Assembly (NCBI RefSeq): GCF_021654855.1
Contig: NZ_AP024202.1
Location: forward strand, 620,001 to 684,000
Reading direction: 5' to 3'
Length of the DNA: 64,000 nucleotides
Source: Thiomicrorhabdus immobilis
GTDB taxonomy: Bacteria > Pseudomonadota > Gammaproteobacteria > Thiomicrospirales > Thiomicrospiraceae
In this document: one piece after another, positions 1-9,175 of the stretch
Layout of the letters: every line of letters starts with the position of its first letter
How positions within the stretch are numbered: the first letter of the stretch is position 1
Notes under the pieces: model-generated
The model's input: the letters and a program-made list of their open reading frames with translations, nothing else
Database searches by the model: none
What the model was told of the DNA's origin: nothing
Program-made: the position numbers and the translations under genes

Positions 1-67
1 GTCCAGTTCTGTATATAAAAAGGAATTCATTAATCATTTTATTGGTAGTAAACCCTGAAGGAAAATA

Positions 68-1036
68 ATGCTAAATAAAATTTATCTTCATATTGGAATG
101 AATAAAACAGGAAGTACTTCTATTCAGAATTATTTAGCTTCTAATTTCGAATATTTGAAAAATAAAGGTTTTTTATACCCGCGGACAGGAAGAGCGAAGC
201 ATGCGCATTTTGGTTTGAGTACTGCACTTGGTTTTCACAATCAAAAAGAACAGCCGGATGAAAATCAATTACAAGCTTTAAAAGAAAAATTATTATCTGA
301 AGTTCATGATTTTGAAGGTTCATTGATTTTCAGTTCTGAAAATTTCATAAAAAACAAAACGCTAAACTATGTAGAACAGTTTTTTAGAGATTATGATGTT
401 TACATAATTATATACCTTCGGAGACATGATTTATGGTGGGAATCATCATATAGTCAAGCCTTAAAAATGGTGAATAATCCGCCGTGGGATGAAGGAATAG
501 AGAATTACATTAACTTCAGTAAGAATAGGGGTATTGGAAACTATCGTTCTATTGTTGATAGGTGGGCTAAAGTCTTTGGTAGTGAAAAAATAATAGTGAA
601 ACCTTTTGAACAATCTAACTTTCCTAATGGATTAGTAAATGACTTTGTTAAAAGTATAGGGTTTGTTCCTGATAAAACCGTGTCTGAACCAGTTTTATTA
701 AATTCATCATTGTCATATAGGGCGCTCCAATTTTTAGAAATCCTCCAAAGGCTTGATGTCAGCGCTAAAGAAAAAAATAATCTTGTTAATTTTGTTAGTA
801 AAAATAAAGCAATGAGTTCAAAGGACTCTTTGCTCAGTATTGAACAAAGAACTGAAATTTACAAAGATAATATTGAAGATTATGAATATATTGCGAAAAA
901 GTACCTAAATAGAAAGAGTGGTGTTCTTTTTAATGATTTAAATTTTGAAAAGTACGAGTGTAATCATGATCATCAAAAAGTTATTACTAGAAGTGAAATT
1001 TGTGAAATCTTTTTAGATTATATTAAGAATTGCTAA
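68..1036 (+). CDS. Sulfotransferase-family protein
   Basis: This 322-residue protein is a likely cytoplasmic PAPS-dependent sulfotransferase that would move sulfate onto a carbohydrate. The N-terminus carries a 5'-phosphosulfate-binding loop of the form HIGMNKTGSTSIQ at about residues 8-20, as in carbohydrate sulfotransferases. A second patch around residues 110-125 (YIIIYLRRHDLWWES) resembles the 3'-phosphate-binding region with conserved Arg. A GAAGG ribosome-binding site sits 7-8 bases before the ATG. The gene is very AT-rich. It opens a run with an aminotransferase, an acyltransferase and a second sulfotransferase, which suggests a sulfated and acylated surface glycan. The acceptor cannot be told from the sequence. 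Confidence 0.75.
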   Translation: MLNKIYLHIGMNKTGSTSIQNYLASNFEYLKNKGFLYPRTGRAKHAHFGLSTALGFHNQKEQPDENQLQALKEKLLSEVHDFEGSLIFSSENFIKNKTLNYVEQFFRDYDVYIIIYLRRHDLWWESSYSQALKMVNNPPWDEGIENYINFSKNRGIGNYRSIVDRWAKVFGSEKIIVKPFEQSNFPNGLVNDFVKSIGFVPDKTVSEPVLLNSSLSYRALQFLEILQRLDVSAKEKNNLVNFVSKNKAMSSKDSLLSIEQRTEIYKDNIEDYEYIAKKYLNRKSGVLFNDLNFEKYECNHDHQKVITRSEICEIFLDYIKNC

Positions 1037-1079
1037 TTTCAGAAAAGTTTTGTGTGTAAAAAACTCGGAAACATCATTT

Positions 1080-2159
1080 ATGATTAATGTAACAAAAACT
1101 TATTTACCTAAACAAGACAGGTATATGGCATACGTATCGCAGATTTACCAAAACGGGTGGGTTACTAATAATGGTCCTTTAGTTCAGGAGTTAGAGAAAC
1201 GTTTGGCTGAATTTTTAGGTGTCAAGAATATCATTTTGGTTTCAAATGGCACGGTTGCTTTAGAAATTGCCTATCGAACATTAGATTTAAAAGGATTTGT
1301 AATTACTTCTCCATTTAGTTTTGTTGCCACTACTAGCTCTTTAGTAACCAATAATTTATTACCTATTTTTTGCGATATAGATAAAAAAACTTTCAACTTA
1401 AATCCAGCTAACATTGAAAAAAATATAACACCGAACACGTCTGCTATTGCGCCAGTTCACGTTTTTGGAAACCCATGCAAGGTAGAGGAAATAGACAAAA
1501 TTGCAAAAAAACATAACTTAAAAGTGGTTTATGATGCTGCACATGCTTTTGATGTTAGTTTTAAAGGAACTAATGTTTTAAATTATGGTGATATTTCAAC
1601 CTTGAGTTTTCATGCAACCAAACTCTTTCATACCATTGAGGGAGGAGCAATCATAATTAATGATGATTCTTTGGTTGAAAAAGCAAGGTACTTAATTAAT
1701 TTTGGAATTAAGGATGCCGAGAATATTCCGCATTTGGGTACCAATGCCAAAATGAATGAATTTGAGGCTGCAATGGGACTGTGTTTGCTTGATGATTTGG
1801 AGTTTATCAAAGAAAAAAGAGAGAAAATTACAGAATATTACTTAGCAGAGCTTAAGGGAATTGTTGAATTTCAACAACGCAATCCTAGCGCAACTGATAA
1901 CCATTCCTATTTTCCAATCTTATTGAAAACTGAAAAGCAATTGTTAAAGGTTCAACAGGCTTTAAATTCGGAATCTATTTTTCCAAGACGCTATTTCTAC
2001 CCTTCTTTAGATACACTTGAATATATTGAACCAAAGCAATGTATGCCGGTTTCAAGAGATATATCAACTCGAATCTTATGTTTACCTATTTACCCCGATT
2101 TAGAGGAAGATTCCTTAAAGCGTATTGTTGAAATTATTAAGAGTTGTCTAAATGAATAA
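1080..2159 (+). CDS. DegT/DnrJ/EryC1/StrS-family PLP-dependent sugar aminotransferase
   Basis: This protein of about 359 residues has the fold type I aminotransferase pattern used to make amino-sugars from keto-sugar nucleotides. The motif SFHATKLFHTIEGG contains the expected PLP-binding lysine, and YDAAHAFD supplies the PLP-contacting Asp. The N-terminal VTKTYLP and GWVTNNGP segments are typical of the family. The frame extends upstream to a TTG at 1050, but the ATG at 1080 fits family N-termini better, so I chose it. It overlaps the downstream acyltransferase by 8 bases, so the pair is probably co-translated, as in FdtB/FdtC-type amino-sugar acylation. The exact sugar substrate is unknown. 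Confidence 0.85.
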   Translation: MINVTKTYLPKQDRYMAYVSQIYQNGWVTNNGPLVQELEKRLAEFLGVKNIILVSNGTVALEIAYRTLDLKGFVITSPFSFVATTSSLVTNNLLPIFCDIDKKTFNLNPANIEKNITPNTSAIAPVHVFGNPCKVEEIDKIAKKHNLKVVYDAAHAFDVSFKGTNVLNYGDISTLSFHATKLFHTIEGGAIIINDDSLVEKARYLINFGIKDAENIPHLGTNAKMNEFEAAMGLCLLDDLEFIKEKREKITEYYLAELKGIVEFQQRNPSATDNHSYFPILLKTEKQLLKVQQALNSESIFPRRYFYPSLDTLEYIEPKQCMPVSRDISTRILCLPIYPDLEEDSLKRIVEIIKSCLNE

Positions 2160-2706
2160 TTATAGATTAGAAGGTGTTAAAACTTTTGAATACACCAAGA
2201 TTATTGGGATTGAGAATATTGATTTTGGAAAAAATATTATTATTGATGACTTTGTTTTGATTTACGCTAAAGAGCCTATAAAAATTGGAAATTTTGTTCA
2301 TATTGCTAGCTTCTCTTCGATTACAGGTGGAAATAGATTAACAATTGGTGATTATGCGGCTATTTCTCAAGGGTGTAGAATTTTAACGGCAACAGATGAT
2401 TTTAAAGATTGGGGTTTTGGGAACTCAACAGTTGGTAACGATTTTAGGAATATAACTAGTGCCCCTGTAACGATTGGAAATTTTTCTATTGTTGGGGCTA
2501 ATAGTGTTGTGCTACCTGGTGTGAATATCGGAGAAGGGGTAACAGTTGGCGCCAATTCAGTAGTAACGAAAGATTTAGAGCCTTGGGGTGTTTATATTGG
2601 TAATAAAAGAATAGCCGAGCGTGATAGCAATTCAGTCTTAGAGAATTTTAAAAAATTCCAGGAGTGCGATGATCAAAAAAAAGTGGGCACCCTTTTTAAG
2701 GATTAA
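2152..2706 (+). CDS. Left-handed beta-helix (hexapeptide repeat) acyltransferase
   Basis: This 184-residue protein is built of [LIV]GxxxX hexapeptide repeats, for example IKIGNFVHIASFSSI, LTIGDYAAIS and GVNIGEGVTVGANSVV. It belongs to the xenobiotic/sugar O- or N-acetyltransferase group. The tail VVTKDLEPWGVYIGNK is typical of sugar acyltransferases. Because the gene overlaps the aminotransferase stop by 8 bases, a reasonable inference is that it acylates the amino group installed by that enzyme. The acyl donor, presumably acetyl-CoA, is inferred from the family. Confidence 0.82.
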   Translation: MNNYRLEGVKTFEYTKIIGIENIDFGKNIIIDDFVLIYAKEPIKIGNFVHIASFSSITGGNRLTIGDYAAISQGCRILTATDDFKDWGFGNSTVGNDFRNITSAPVTIGNFSIVGANSVVLPGVNIGEGVTVGANSVVTKDLEPWGVYIGNKRIAERDSNSVLENFKKFQECDDQKKVGTLFKD

Positions 2707-2775
2707 AAAGTAAAAAAGGACACCCATAATTTAGACAACTATCTTTAAATTTAATTTTCATAACGCTAAGAACAC

Positions 2776-3792
2776 ATGAGAAAACTTTTCCTTCATATAG
2801 GGATGCATAAGACTGGTTCTTCATCTATACAGCAAACATTAGCCGCATTGCCACAAAATGGCAATGTGATCTATGCGTCTTTTGCAAATTTTGATAATCA
2901 TTCACTTCCTTTTATTGGAATGTTTGCTGAAACTCCAGAAAAACATCATATTTTTAGAAGGCAAGGGAACTCTCGTAGTGAAATTAAAGCGGAAGCCATT
3001 GAACATAAGGCTAGTTTAATTGAACAGTTCAACAGATATAAAACCGAGAATTTCATTATTTCAGGTGAAGGGATTATTTATTTAAGCGAATCTGAGCTTT
3101 TAGATGTTTATGCGTTTTTAAAATCTTATTTTGATGAAATTATAGTCTGTGCTTATATCCGCGCACCAATAAGCTTTATGGAAAGCGCTTTTCAACAAAG
3201 GTTAAAAAATGGAAAGGCATCTTTTAATATTATAGGGCCTGATTATAAGAATAAATTTGCAAAGTTTGAGAAGGTGTTTGGGGCTGAATCCGTGCAATAT
3301 TGGGCTTTTAATCAACGTGAATTGAAGAATGGTTGTGTTGTAGAGGATTTTTGTTCGAAAATTAATTTCAAGTTTTCTCCACAATTCATAAAACAGAAGA
3401 ATATAGGCTTATCCTTAGATGCAATTAAAATACTTTACTATCTTAAAAAGAATGACATTGAAATTAGCAGAATTAGTAGAGGAATTCTAAAGGATAAACA
3501 ACTTGTTCGTTTGCTTTCAAGTATTAAAGGATCAAAGTTAAGGTTTGGAAATGAATTGTCAGAAAAGCTTATAAGAGAAAATAGCCAAGATATTGCATGG
3601 ATGCAAAAGAGGTTGGAAAGTTCCCTTAATGAAGATAACGAGTCCAATGGAGGGGGTATTAATTATGAGAAGGATTTGCTCAATGTTAATTTTAAATCTT
3701 CTTATAAATTTAGCCTTGCCGTTGTTCAATTTTTGGTTAAATCCTTGGGAACCAGTTTGGTTTTATTTGTAAAAAAGATACGATTGTATTGA
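2776..3792 (+). CDS. Sulfotransferase-family protein
   Basis: This is a second 338-residue sulfotransferase-like protein. Its N-terminus HIGMHKTGSSSIQQTL at about residues 7-22 is the PAPS 5'-phosphosulfate loop. A region around residues 120-140 (VCAYIRAPISFMESAFQQRL) matches the 3'-phosphate-binding stretch with Arg and Ser. The last 40 residues are basic and hydrophobic and may associate with membrane. It lies 69 bases after the acyltransferase and is distinct from the first sulfotransferase, so the two probably modify different positions or sugars. It is AT-rich like its neighbours. Confidence 0.72.
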   Translation: MRKLFLHIGMHKTGSSSIQQTLAALPQNGNVIYASFANFDNHSLPFIGMFAETPEKHHIFRRQGNSRSEIKAEAIEHKASLIEQFNRYKTENFIISGEGIIYLSESELLDVYAFLKSYFDEIIVCAYIRAPISFMESAFQQRLKNGKASFNIIGPDYKNKFAKFEKVFGAESVQYWAFNQRELKNGCVVEDFCSKINFKFSPQFIKQKNIGLSLDAIKILYYLKKNDIEISRISRGILKDKQLVRLLSSIKGSKLRFGNELSEKLIRENSQDIAWMQKRLESSLNEDNESNGGGINYEKDLLNVNFKSSYKFSLAVVQFLVKSLGTSLVLFVKKIRLY

Positions 3793-4094
3793 GTTTTTTG
3801 TTTAGTAAGGTTTAGCAAAAAGTCATCAATAATTTAAATAAGCAATCTTATGTTTTACTGTATTGAATAGACTCGAGACAAATCAAATGACCAAAGCAGG
3901 TGTAGAAGGTTAAGAGAGGAACAAGCGGGATTGAGTGATCGCCTAGGTTATAGTTGTAAATCGTTGTGTGCGTCGTGTGTTTTTATGTGGTGTTGATTCG
4001 ATTCAGGTCAAGATTACGAGCATTGTAGAGAATGGATTGACAGAAAGTAGACCCCCATGATTTTGACAAGCGTTTCATATATTCAAGGAATTCT
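3793..4094. other. Intergenic spacer with a possible decayed HTH fragment
   Basis: No intact gene was found in this 300-base gap. Bases 3900-3955 can be read as RRLREEQAGLSDRLGYS, which resembles the first helices of an XRE-type regulator. The frame is broken on both sides (stop codons, no start), so this is at best a relic. I see no clear promoter or terminator here. Confidence 0.25.
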
Positions 4095-5189
4095 ATGAAA
4101 GTTAAATTAGTTGCAATAGCTAAAGATGAAGCGGCATATATCGCTCAATGGGTGTTTCACCACCTGCACTTTGGTTTTGATGCAATTGAAATTCATGTAA
4201 ATCGAACTGAAGACAATTCTACTGTAGTACTAGAAAAGATTGTTTCTCAGTATCCAGATAAGGTGAGTTATCGTAATGCGGATTGGGTGGATATTGCTCC
4301 GGATTGTGTAAGTCGAGTGATGCAATATGCTGTTTATGCCGAAGCCTATCAGAGAACTAAATCTGAAGGAGAATTTACTCATATCTGCTTTTTGGATATT
4401 GATGAGTTCTGGACGCCTCGTGATTTTTGTAGTTCGGTTAAGAGCTGTCTTGAAAGTTTAGATAAAAATGTAAGCTCTGTCTCATTTAATTGGCTTAATG
4501 TTTTGGATGAGAAAATCGCATTCTCTTCTTTGACTAACCCTTTAAAGGTACAACCTGCATCGACAGTCAAATCAATTATTAATCTCAAATCTGATGTTTC
4601 TCGTGTTCAGCTTCATTTGTCTGAATTTTTAGACAATGATCATTTTTATGGGCATATTATGAATGATGGTCGAAGATTTAAGCATTCTGCAAAAGAGAGA
4701 CAGCGTTTGGCGGAGTCGGAAAAGGATGTCGAGTATCCCTTTTTTATCCTTCATAGAATGTTTCGGACTCAAATAGAATATGTATCTCTGCTTTACCGTG
4801 GTAATCCCCGTGGAAATACGCCTTTTAAAATGAATAGGCCTGGCTATATCGTTACAGCTCTAAATCAAAAAGAAGTTATGTTTAATGGTGAGTTATATGC
4901 TGCGTATTTGGCGAAATATAAGTTATTTGAAGAGTCTCTAGGATTAATAGAAGATCTAAAGTCAGCGCAGAAAAATATAGAAGCTCGATTTGAAGACGCT
5001 ATTAATCGACTTGAAGAAATTGACACGGCTGATTCAGTACATTTTGATGGTATTAAAAGGATTTTCTCTGGGGTTGAAGATAGTCGAGTTAAATCAGCGA
5101 TACAAAAATTATCCCCTACGGTTGGGGTAAAAACTCAAGAAAGATTTTTGGTGAGTCGCTTTAAAAAAAATTTGAAACGTATTTTTTGA
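4095..5189 (+). CDS. Glycosyltransferase family 2-like protein (Glyco_tranf_2_4/DUF23 type)
   Basis: This 364-residue cytoplasmic protein begins MKVKLVAIAKDEAAYIAQWV, the usual opening of GT-A enzymes that read an instruction-like acceptor (VAIxKDE...WxxH). The metal-binding DxD motif is FLDIDEFW at about residues 98-105. The C-terminal third is helical and charged, with a basic end (RFKKNLKRIF) that could touch the membrane. It stands alone after a 300-base spacer and is followed by an IS remnant, so its operon is unclear. The donor and acceptor sugars are unknown, but the context suggests surface polysaccharide assembly. Confidence 0.72.
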   Translation: MKVKLVAIAKDEAAYIAQWVFHHLHFGFDAIEIHVNRTEDNSTVVLEKIVSQYPDKVSYRNADWVDIAPDCVSRVMQYAVYAEAYQRTKSEGEFTHICFLDIDEFWTPRDFCSSVKSCLESLDKNVSSVSFNWLNVLDEKIAFSSLTNPLKVQPASTVKSIINLKSDVSRVQLHLSEFLDNDHFYGHIMNDGRRFKHSAKERQRLAESEKDVEYPFFILHRMFRTQIEYVSLLYRGNPRGNTPFKMNRPGYIVTALNQKEVMFNGELYAAYLAKYKLFEESLGLIEDLKSAQKNIEARFEDAINRLEEIDTADSVHFDGIKRIFSGVEDSRVKSAIQKLSPTVGVKTQERFLVSRFKKNLKRIF

Positions 5190-5194
5190 GTGTG

Positions 5195-5414
5195 TTCAAA
5201 ATTCTGTGTCAGCATCGCCACTAATTCAGTAGACTCCTTTTAGCCCTGCGTCCGATTTTCTGAGAATGGCTATGATTTGGGGTTCGGTTAATCGAGATTT
5301 TTTCATCATAGTCTCCTGCGTTAATAATCGCAGAAAACTCCACTTATTGCTGTCTCATTTTAGGGGGAGCGGACAATGTGTAATTATCTTAAATTAATGA
5401 CACAGAGTTCTGAA
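5195..5414. mobile_element. Insertion-sequence remnant bounded by imperfect inverted repeats
   Basis: Two 17-base sequences, 5195-5211 (TTCAAAATTCTGTGTCA) and 5398-5414, are inverted copies matching at 15 of 17 positions. Between them lies the start of an IS3-type transposase gene on the minus strand and, upstream of it, a G-rich stretch near 5360-5375 that resembles an IS3-family terminal sequence. The structure looks like nested IS decay: an IS3 end left inside the ends of another element. No intact transposase remains. Confidence 0.5.
5226..5309 (-). pseudogene. Truncated IS3-family transposase OrfA (N-terminus only)
   Basis: The minus strand encodes 27 residues starting MMKKSRLTEPQIIAILRKSD, the characteristic opening of IS3-group OrfA helix-turn-helix proteins (KxxRxTExQIIxxL). 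It stops after residue 27, whereas intact OrfA is roughly 90-100 residues, and no OrfB follows. A purine-rich AGGAG site precedes the start. This is a dead fragment marking a past insertion between two glycan genes. Confidence 0.6.
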
Positions 5415-5427
5415 TACTATCTATTTT

Positions 5428-6786
5428 CTAGCCGTTAAGTTCGCTTTTAATCTTTTCTGATAAATTTACAATAGTAGGTCCATTTGGACGAATCTCGCGT
5501 GCTTTTTCAATTAAGATTTGTGCATTCTCAAGATCGCCTCGATAATAACATTGGTAGGCAATATCTCTTAAAAAATCTACCGTTTGAGCATTAGGCATTT
5601 TTTTTAACTGATTTGGATTGAACCATATCTCTTTATTGGGAAGTTGATTAATATCATAATTAAGCATTTCAGCAAGTTTTAAGACTTCGTAGTCATTTAA
5701 ACGTGTTATTTTTTTACTGATTTCTTTACAAATGTAGTTATAAATTTGGGGTTTTTGGCGTTCTAATTTTTCAAGAATGGCAGAAATTTCAAGAAACAAT
5801 TCTTTTTGGTTTATGGTTTTTCGGTTTTCTGTATTTGTTGTTTTAAGAAAATTAGGGTTAATAGTCGTTAAATATTCATTTTGTATTTTCTGGTTCGACA
5901 TAATGAATTTTTCAGTTAATCGAAGATAGGTTTGTTCGGAAATTCGCTCTGCCAATTTGTATTTTGGTTTAGTACTTTTGTCTGAAATACCTTGTAAAAA
6001 CCAGTCAATTTCATTGTTTAGACGTTTTTGATTCTGGTCTAAAATGAAGTTTAACATTCGTTTTAGCTCTAGTGCGGCTAGGCAGTAACTATTGTTTACA
6101 GATGTGTTATTAATTTTAAAATATTTTTTTTGCGTGTCTTCATCAATACCAAGGGTGGATAAAAATAGATTTTGAATGGGTATATCTTTAAACACCTCTA
6201 AATCATATCCAAGAACGGTAAGGTGATTTTTACCAAATATGGAGACCCATTTCTCTAGAGTTTCGCCGGTATAAAAGTCAGCTGGTTTGTCTATTAGGTT
6301 CTGGCAAAAGGTTTCTAGTCGTGCTGTCGCAAAGTGGCGTTTAATCCCCTGATTGTAGTTTGAATAAATGGATTCGATGGGGTCACGAAAAAAAGAAATT
6401 ATCTTGCAGCGATGATCACCAGCCATCTCTTTAAGTTGTGGTGCTCTATTAAATAAAGACTCAGCTGAAATTAACAAAGTGCACTGTTTTTGTTTAGCTT
6501 CTTTTAAGTAAGTCTCTAAGATAGCTTTTGCGGTATCAAATTCATTGTCTATTAACTTTTTACCTAAGATGGATTGGCCGCCTGAAATGCCATTTTCATC
6601 CACACCATGTTCGGGATAATAAAACCCAAAATTTTCTAGAATTGTTCGGTTTTCTAAAAGGTACTTTTGAATGGCTGATGACCCAGTTTTAGGCGCACCT
6701 ATGTGAACTATTATGTCGTAATTTTTATTGAGTTGCTCTAACTGAGGTAATTTTATTTTTTTGCTTTTTTTTAGAAAATTGAACAT
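5428..6786 (-). CDS. Sulfotransferase-family protein with C-terminal TPR-like extension
   Basis: This 452-residue protein carries a PAPS-binding loop HIGAPKTGSSAIQKYL at about residues 30-45 and a second conserved patch (CKIISFFRDPIESIYSNY) near residues 126-143, including the RDP motif of the 3'-phosphate site. The C-terminal 50 residues (DIAYQCYYRGDLENAQILIEKAREIRP) look like a tetratricopeptide repeat, unusual for a minimal sulfotransferase and possibly a protein-docking arm. It is the third sulfotransferase of the locus, reads opposite to the first group, and follows the tandem glycosyltransferase by 25 bases, implying a shared transcript. Confidence 0.75.
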   Translation of the reverse strand: MFNFLKKSKKIKLPQLEQLNKNYDIIVHIGAPKTGSSAIQKYLLENRTILENFGFYYPEHGVDENGISGGQSILGKKLIDNEFDTAKAILETYLKEAKQKQCTLLISAESLFNRAPQLKEMAGDHRCKIISFFRDPIESIYSNYNQGIKRHFATARLETFCQNLIDKPADFYTGETLEKWVSIFGKNHLTVLGYDLEVFKDIPIQNLFLSTLGIDEDTQKKYFKINNTSVNNSYCLAALELKRMLNFILDQNQKRLNNEIDWFLQGISDKSTKPKYKLAERISEQTYLRLTEKFIMSNQKIQNEYLTTINPNFLKTTNTENRKTINQKELFLEISAILEKLERQKPQIYNYICKEISKKITRLNDYEVLKLAEMLNYDINQLPNKEIWFNPNQLKKMPNAQTVDFLRDIAYQCYYRGDLENAQILIEKAREIRPNGPTIVNLSEKIKSELNG

Positions 6787-6811
6787 AACGAATGCCTGAA
6801 TATTTTTATTA

Positions 6812-9094
6812 TTATTTTAATGCAAAGTTCTCATGAACTTGGGTGAGATTTCGATTGTAAGCTGCATCATGTTGTAAGCTTTTAACCCATTTACGCTTCA
6901 TGTAGCTTACTTCTTCAGCTGCACGTTTTTGCTTTTTAGGCGTGTCTTCGTTACCACGTGAAATGGATTCATGATGATAAAGTTCTGCCCATGGCGTAAA
7001 TAGGTTTTTATAACCTATTTTTTGCACGTTTAGACAAAAGTCCACATCATTGAAGGCAACGGTTAGGTGTTTTTCATTAAGGCCATTAACCTGTTTATAA
7101 ACTGATTTTTTGACTAACAAACAGGCCGCCGTTACAGCAGAGTAGTTTTGGGTAAGGTGTAGTCTTGAAAAATAGCCAGGATTTTCTTTGGTAAAGTATT
7201 TATGAGAGTGACCAGCTACTCCTCCTATACCTAAGATAACACCGGCATGTTGGATGGTGTCGTCTGGGTAGTACAGTTTGGCGCCTACACAGCCAATATT
7301 TGGTCTTATGGCATGACTCACCATTTCTGTTAACCAGTCTTCTGAAATCACTTCAATATCATTGTTAATTAGGCCAATAATTTCACCATAGGCGTTTTCT
7401 ACCCCAAAGTTGTTGATGGCGGAATAGTTAAACTTGTGGTTCCAATCTAACACTCTAATATTGGAGTGGCTTTTATCAAGCTCCTGCAAATAACTTAGGG
7501 TTTTTTTACAGGTTGATTGGTTGTTTAACACGACTATTTCATAGTTTTTGTAGGTGGTTTTTTCGCGTATGGATTGAATACAGTTTTTGAGTATTTCATA
7601 ACCGTCACGAGTTGGAATCAGAAGTGATACTAGCGGGTTTACTTTGGGCAGTGGCCATTTACAGCGGTAGGTGTTGGCAAATGTTCCTTGGCTAACCATT
7701 ACACCAGGATTGTTTTTGTCAAAATAGTTTTGTAGAGCCTTGATGCCGCTTGCTGTTGTGTAATCTTTAGCATCGGTATTTTGGGAAGTTGAGTTTTCGG
7801 TAGCACGCCAGTGATATAGAATCCACGGTAAATGCACAATCTCTTGGTCGGTTAGATTGTGGGTAAAACGTAGTAGCAGGTCGTGATCTTGACTGCCTTC
7901 TACTCCTAATGTGAAGCCATTTATTTCTCGTAGTCGGCTTATTTCGTAAACAGCGGGATGACCGATATAGTTTTGGCTATAGAGTAAGTCTGGATTCCAG
8001 TCTGGCTTAAAGTGCGGCATAAACCTAAAGCCGGCTTCGTCAATTTTGTCTTCATCTGCATAGTAAAGCTTGGCGCTAGGGTGTTTGTTAATTGCATCAA
8101 CAAACAGCATCAAGGTATGTGGCGAGAGTTCATCGTCATGGTCGAGTAGTAAAGCGTATTGTCCGGTAGCTAACGCAATGGCATCGTTACTTGCTTGTGA
8201 TATATGGCCATTTTGCTTGCGCTGCTCAAATTTGATTCTTGCATCTCTTTTAACGAAATTGTTAATGGCTTCAATGTGAGCCGTTTTGGGTGAAGCATCG
8301 TCTACAATGCACAATTCCCAATTGTCGTAAGACTGGCCTAATACCGATTTTATACAAGATTTTAAGTGATCTTTATCTGTGTTATAAGTGGGTAAAATAA
8401 TTGAGATTAATGGTTGGTGCTTATCGTTTGATTGCTTTTGAGAAAGGAATTTATGTATTTTTACTTTTTCGTTTTTTTCTAACCAGGCCTGGTAGCTTTT
8501 GCTGCTTTCAGCTTTGGTGAATGTATTGGCATATAACTCGTTTAATTGATCAGTAAACGATATTTGATTCTCTTCGGCTTGTTTTTGAATAAGCCTTTTT
8601 ACCGCTGTATGAGATTGTTGATTCAATTCACTGGTTAAATACTCTACTCTAATTAGCTGACGATATTGTGCATAAAATTTGGGTACTTTTACAAGGCGAA
8701 ATGTTTTTACGGTAAATTCGCCTTGGTTTTCCAAAGGGTCAAATCTTAAGTAATCGATTCCCTCCTTTAGATAAAAGTAGCGGGTGATTTTTTTATGAGG
8801 CTTAAGAGGTAAATCAATGGCGTCTTGGTCTGCGGTGTGTTGGTTTTTATAAATAGGATAGAGTTTAGCGTTTTCAAACTGGCGAACACCTAAGTCGATA
8901 TACAATAAATACCAACCTTTTTTTAATGATGTAGTCTTGACCAAGAAATGCGGATCTTCACTAAGCGACAACCAGGTTTGTTGCGAAATCTTTTCCAAGT
9001 CCTTAATGGGTTTTAATTGGATGTTTTTTGCAAGCTTTATTCCAATAAAATTTAATACCTTGGAATACCACGCCTGTAATCTGTATTTATTCAT
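6812..9094 (-). CDS. Tandem-domain family 2 glycosyltransferase
   Basis: This 760-residue protein contains an N-terminal region without a recognised domain (about 1-225) followed by two GT-A modules. The first begins PLISIILPTYNTDKDHL with metal site LLLDHDDELSP. The second begins PLVSLLIPTRDGYE with GLINNDIEVIS and ends with the HHESISRG motif seen in rhamnan/O-antigen glycosyltransferases. Two modules suggest either alternating linkages or chain extension. It is transcribed divergently from cysD across an 81-base gap and probably forms an operon with the downstream sulfotransferase. The exact 12-bp palindrome ACCAGGCCTGGT lies in its coding sequence at 8482-8493. Confidence 0.85.
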   Translation of the reverse strand: MNKYRLQAWYSKVLNFIGIKLAKNIQLKPIKDLEKISQQTWLSLSEDPHFLVKTTSLKKGWYLLYIDLGVRQFENAKLYPIYKNQHTADQDAIDLPLKPHKKITRYFYLKEGIDYLRFDPLENQGEFTVKTFRLVKVPKFYAQYRQLIRVEYLTSELNQQSHTAVKRLIQKQAEENQISFTDQLNELYANTFTKAESSKSYQAWLEKNEKVKIHKFLSQKQSNDKHQPLISIILPTYNTDKDHLKSCIKSVLGQSYDNWELCIVDDASPKTAHIEAINNFVKRDARIKFEQRKQNGHISQASNDAIALATGQYALLLDHDDELSPHTLMLFVDAINKHPSAKLYYADEDKIDEAGFRFMPHFKPDWNPDLLYSQNYIGHPAVYEISRLREINGFTLGVEGSQDHDLLLRFTHNLTDQEIVHLPWILYHWRATENSTSQNTDAKDYTTASGIKALQNYFDKNNPGVMVSQGTFANTYRCKWPLPKVNPLVSLLIPTRDGYEILKNCIQSIREKTTYKNYEIVVLNNQSTCKKTLSYLQELDKSHSNIRVLDWNHKFNYSAINNFGVENAYGEIIGLINNDIEVISEDWLTEMVSHAIRPNIGCVGAKLYYPDDTIQHAGVILGIGGVAGHSHKYFTKENPGYFSRLHLTQNYSAVTAACLLVKKSVYKQVNGLNEKHLTVAFNDVDFCLNVQKIGYKNLFTPWAELYHHESISRGNEDTPKKQKRAAEEVSYMKRKWVKSLQHDAAYNRNLTQVHENFALK
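8482..8493. repeat. Palindrome ACCAGGCCTGGT, copy 1
   Basis: This exact 12-bp palindrome sits inside the tandem glycosyltransferase gene, where it encodes part of a QAW tripeptide. It is one of eight exact copies in the window. Confidence 0.8.
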
Positions 9095-9175
9095 TAAAGA
9101 AGACTGTAATAATTTGAGGTTTGATTAAAGGGTACGCTATTATACTCTCTAATGTTGATTAAATAGAAAACTCTT

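Noticed and set aside
3900-3990. XRE-type regulator gene
   Set aside because: Only a short HTH-like stretch is readable and stops interrupt it, so no functional gene can be supported.
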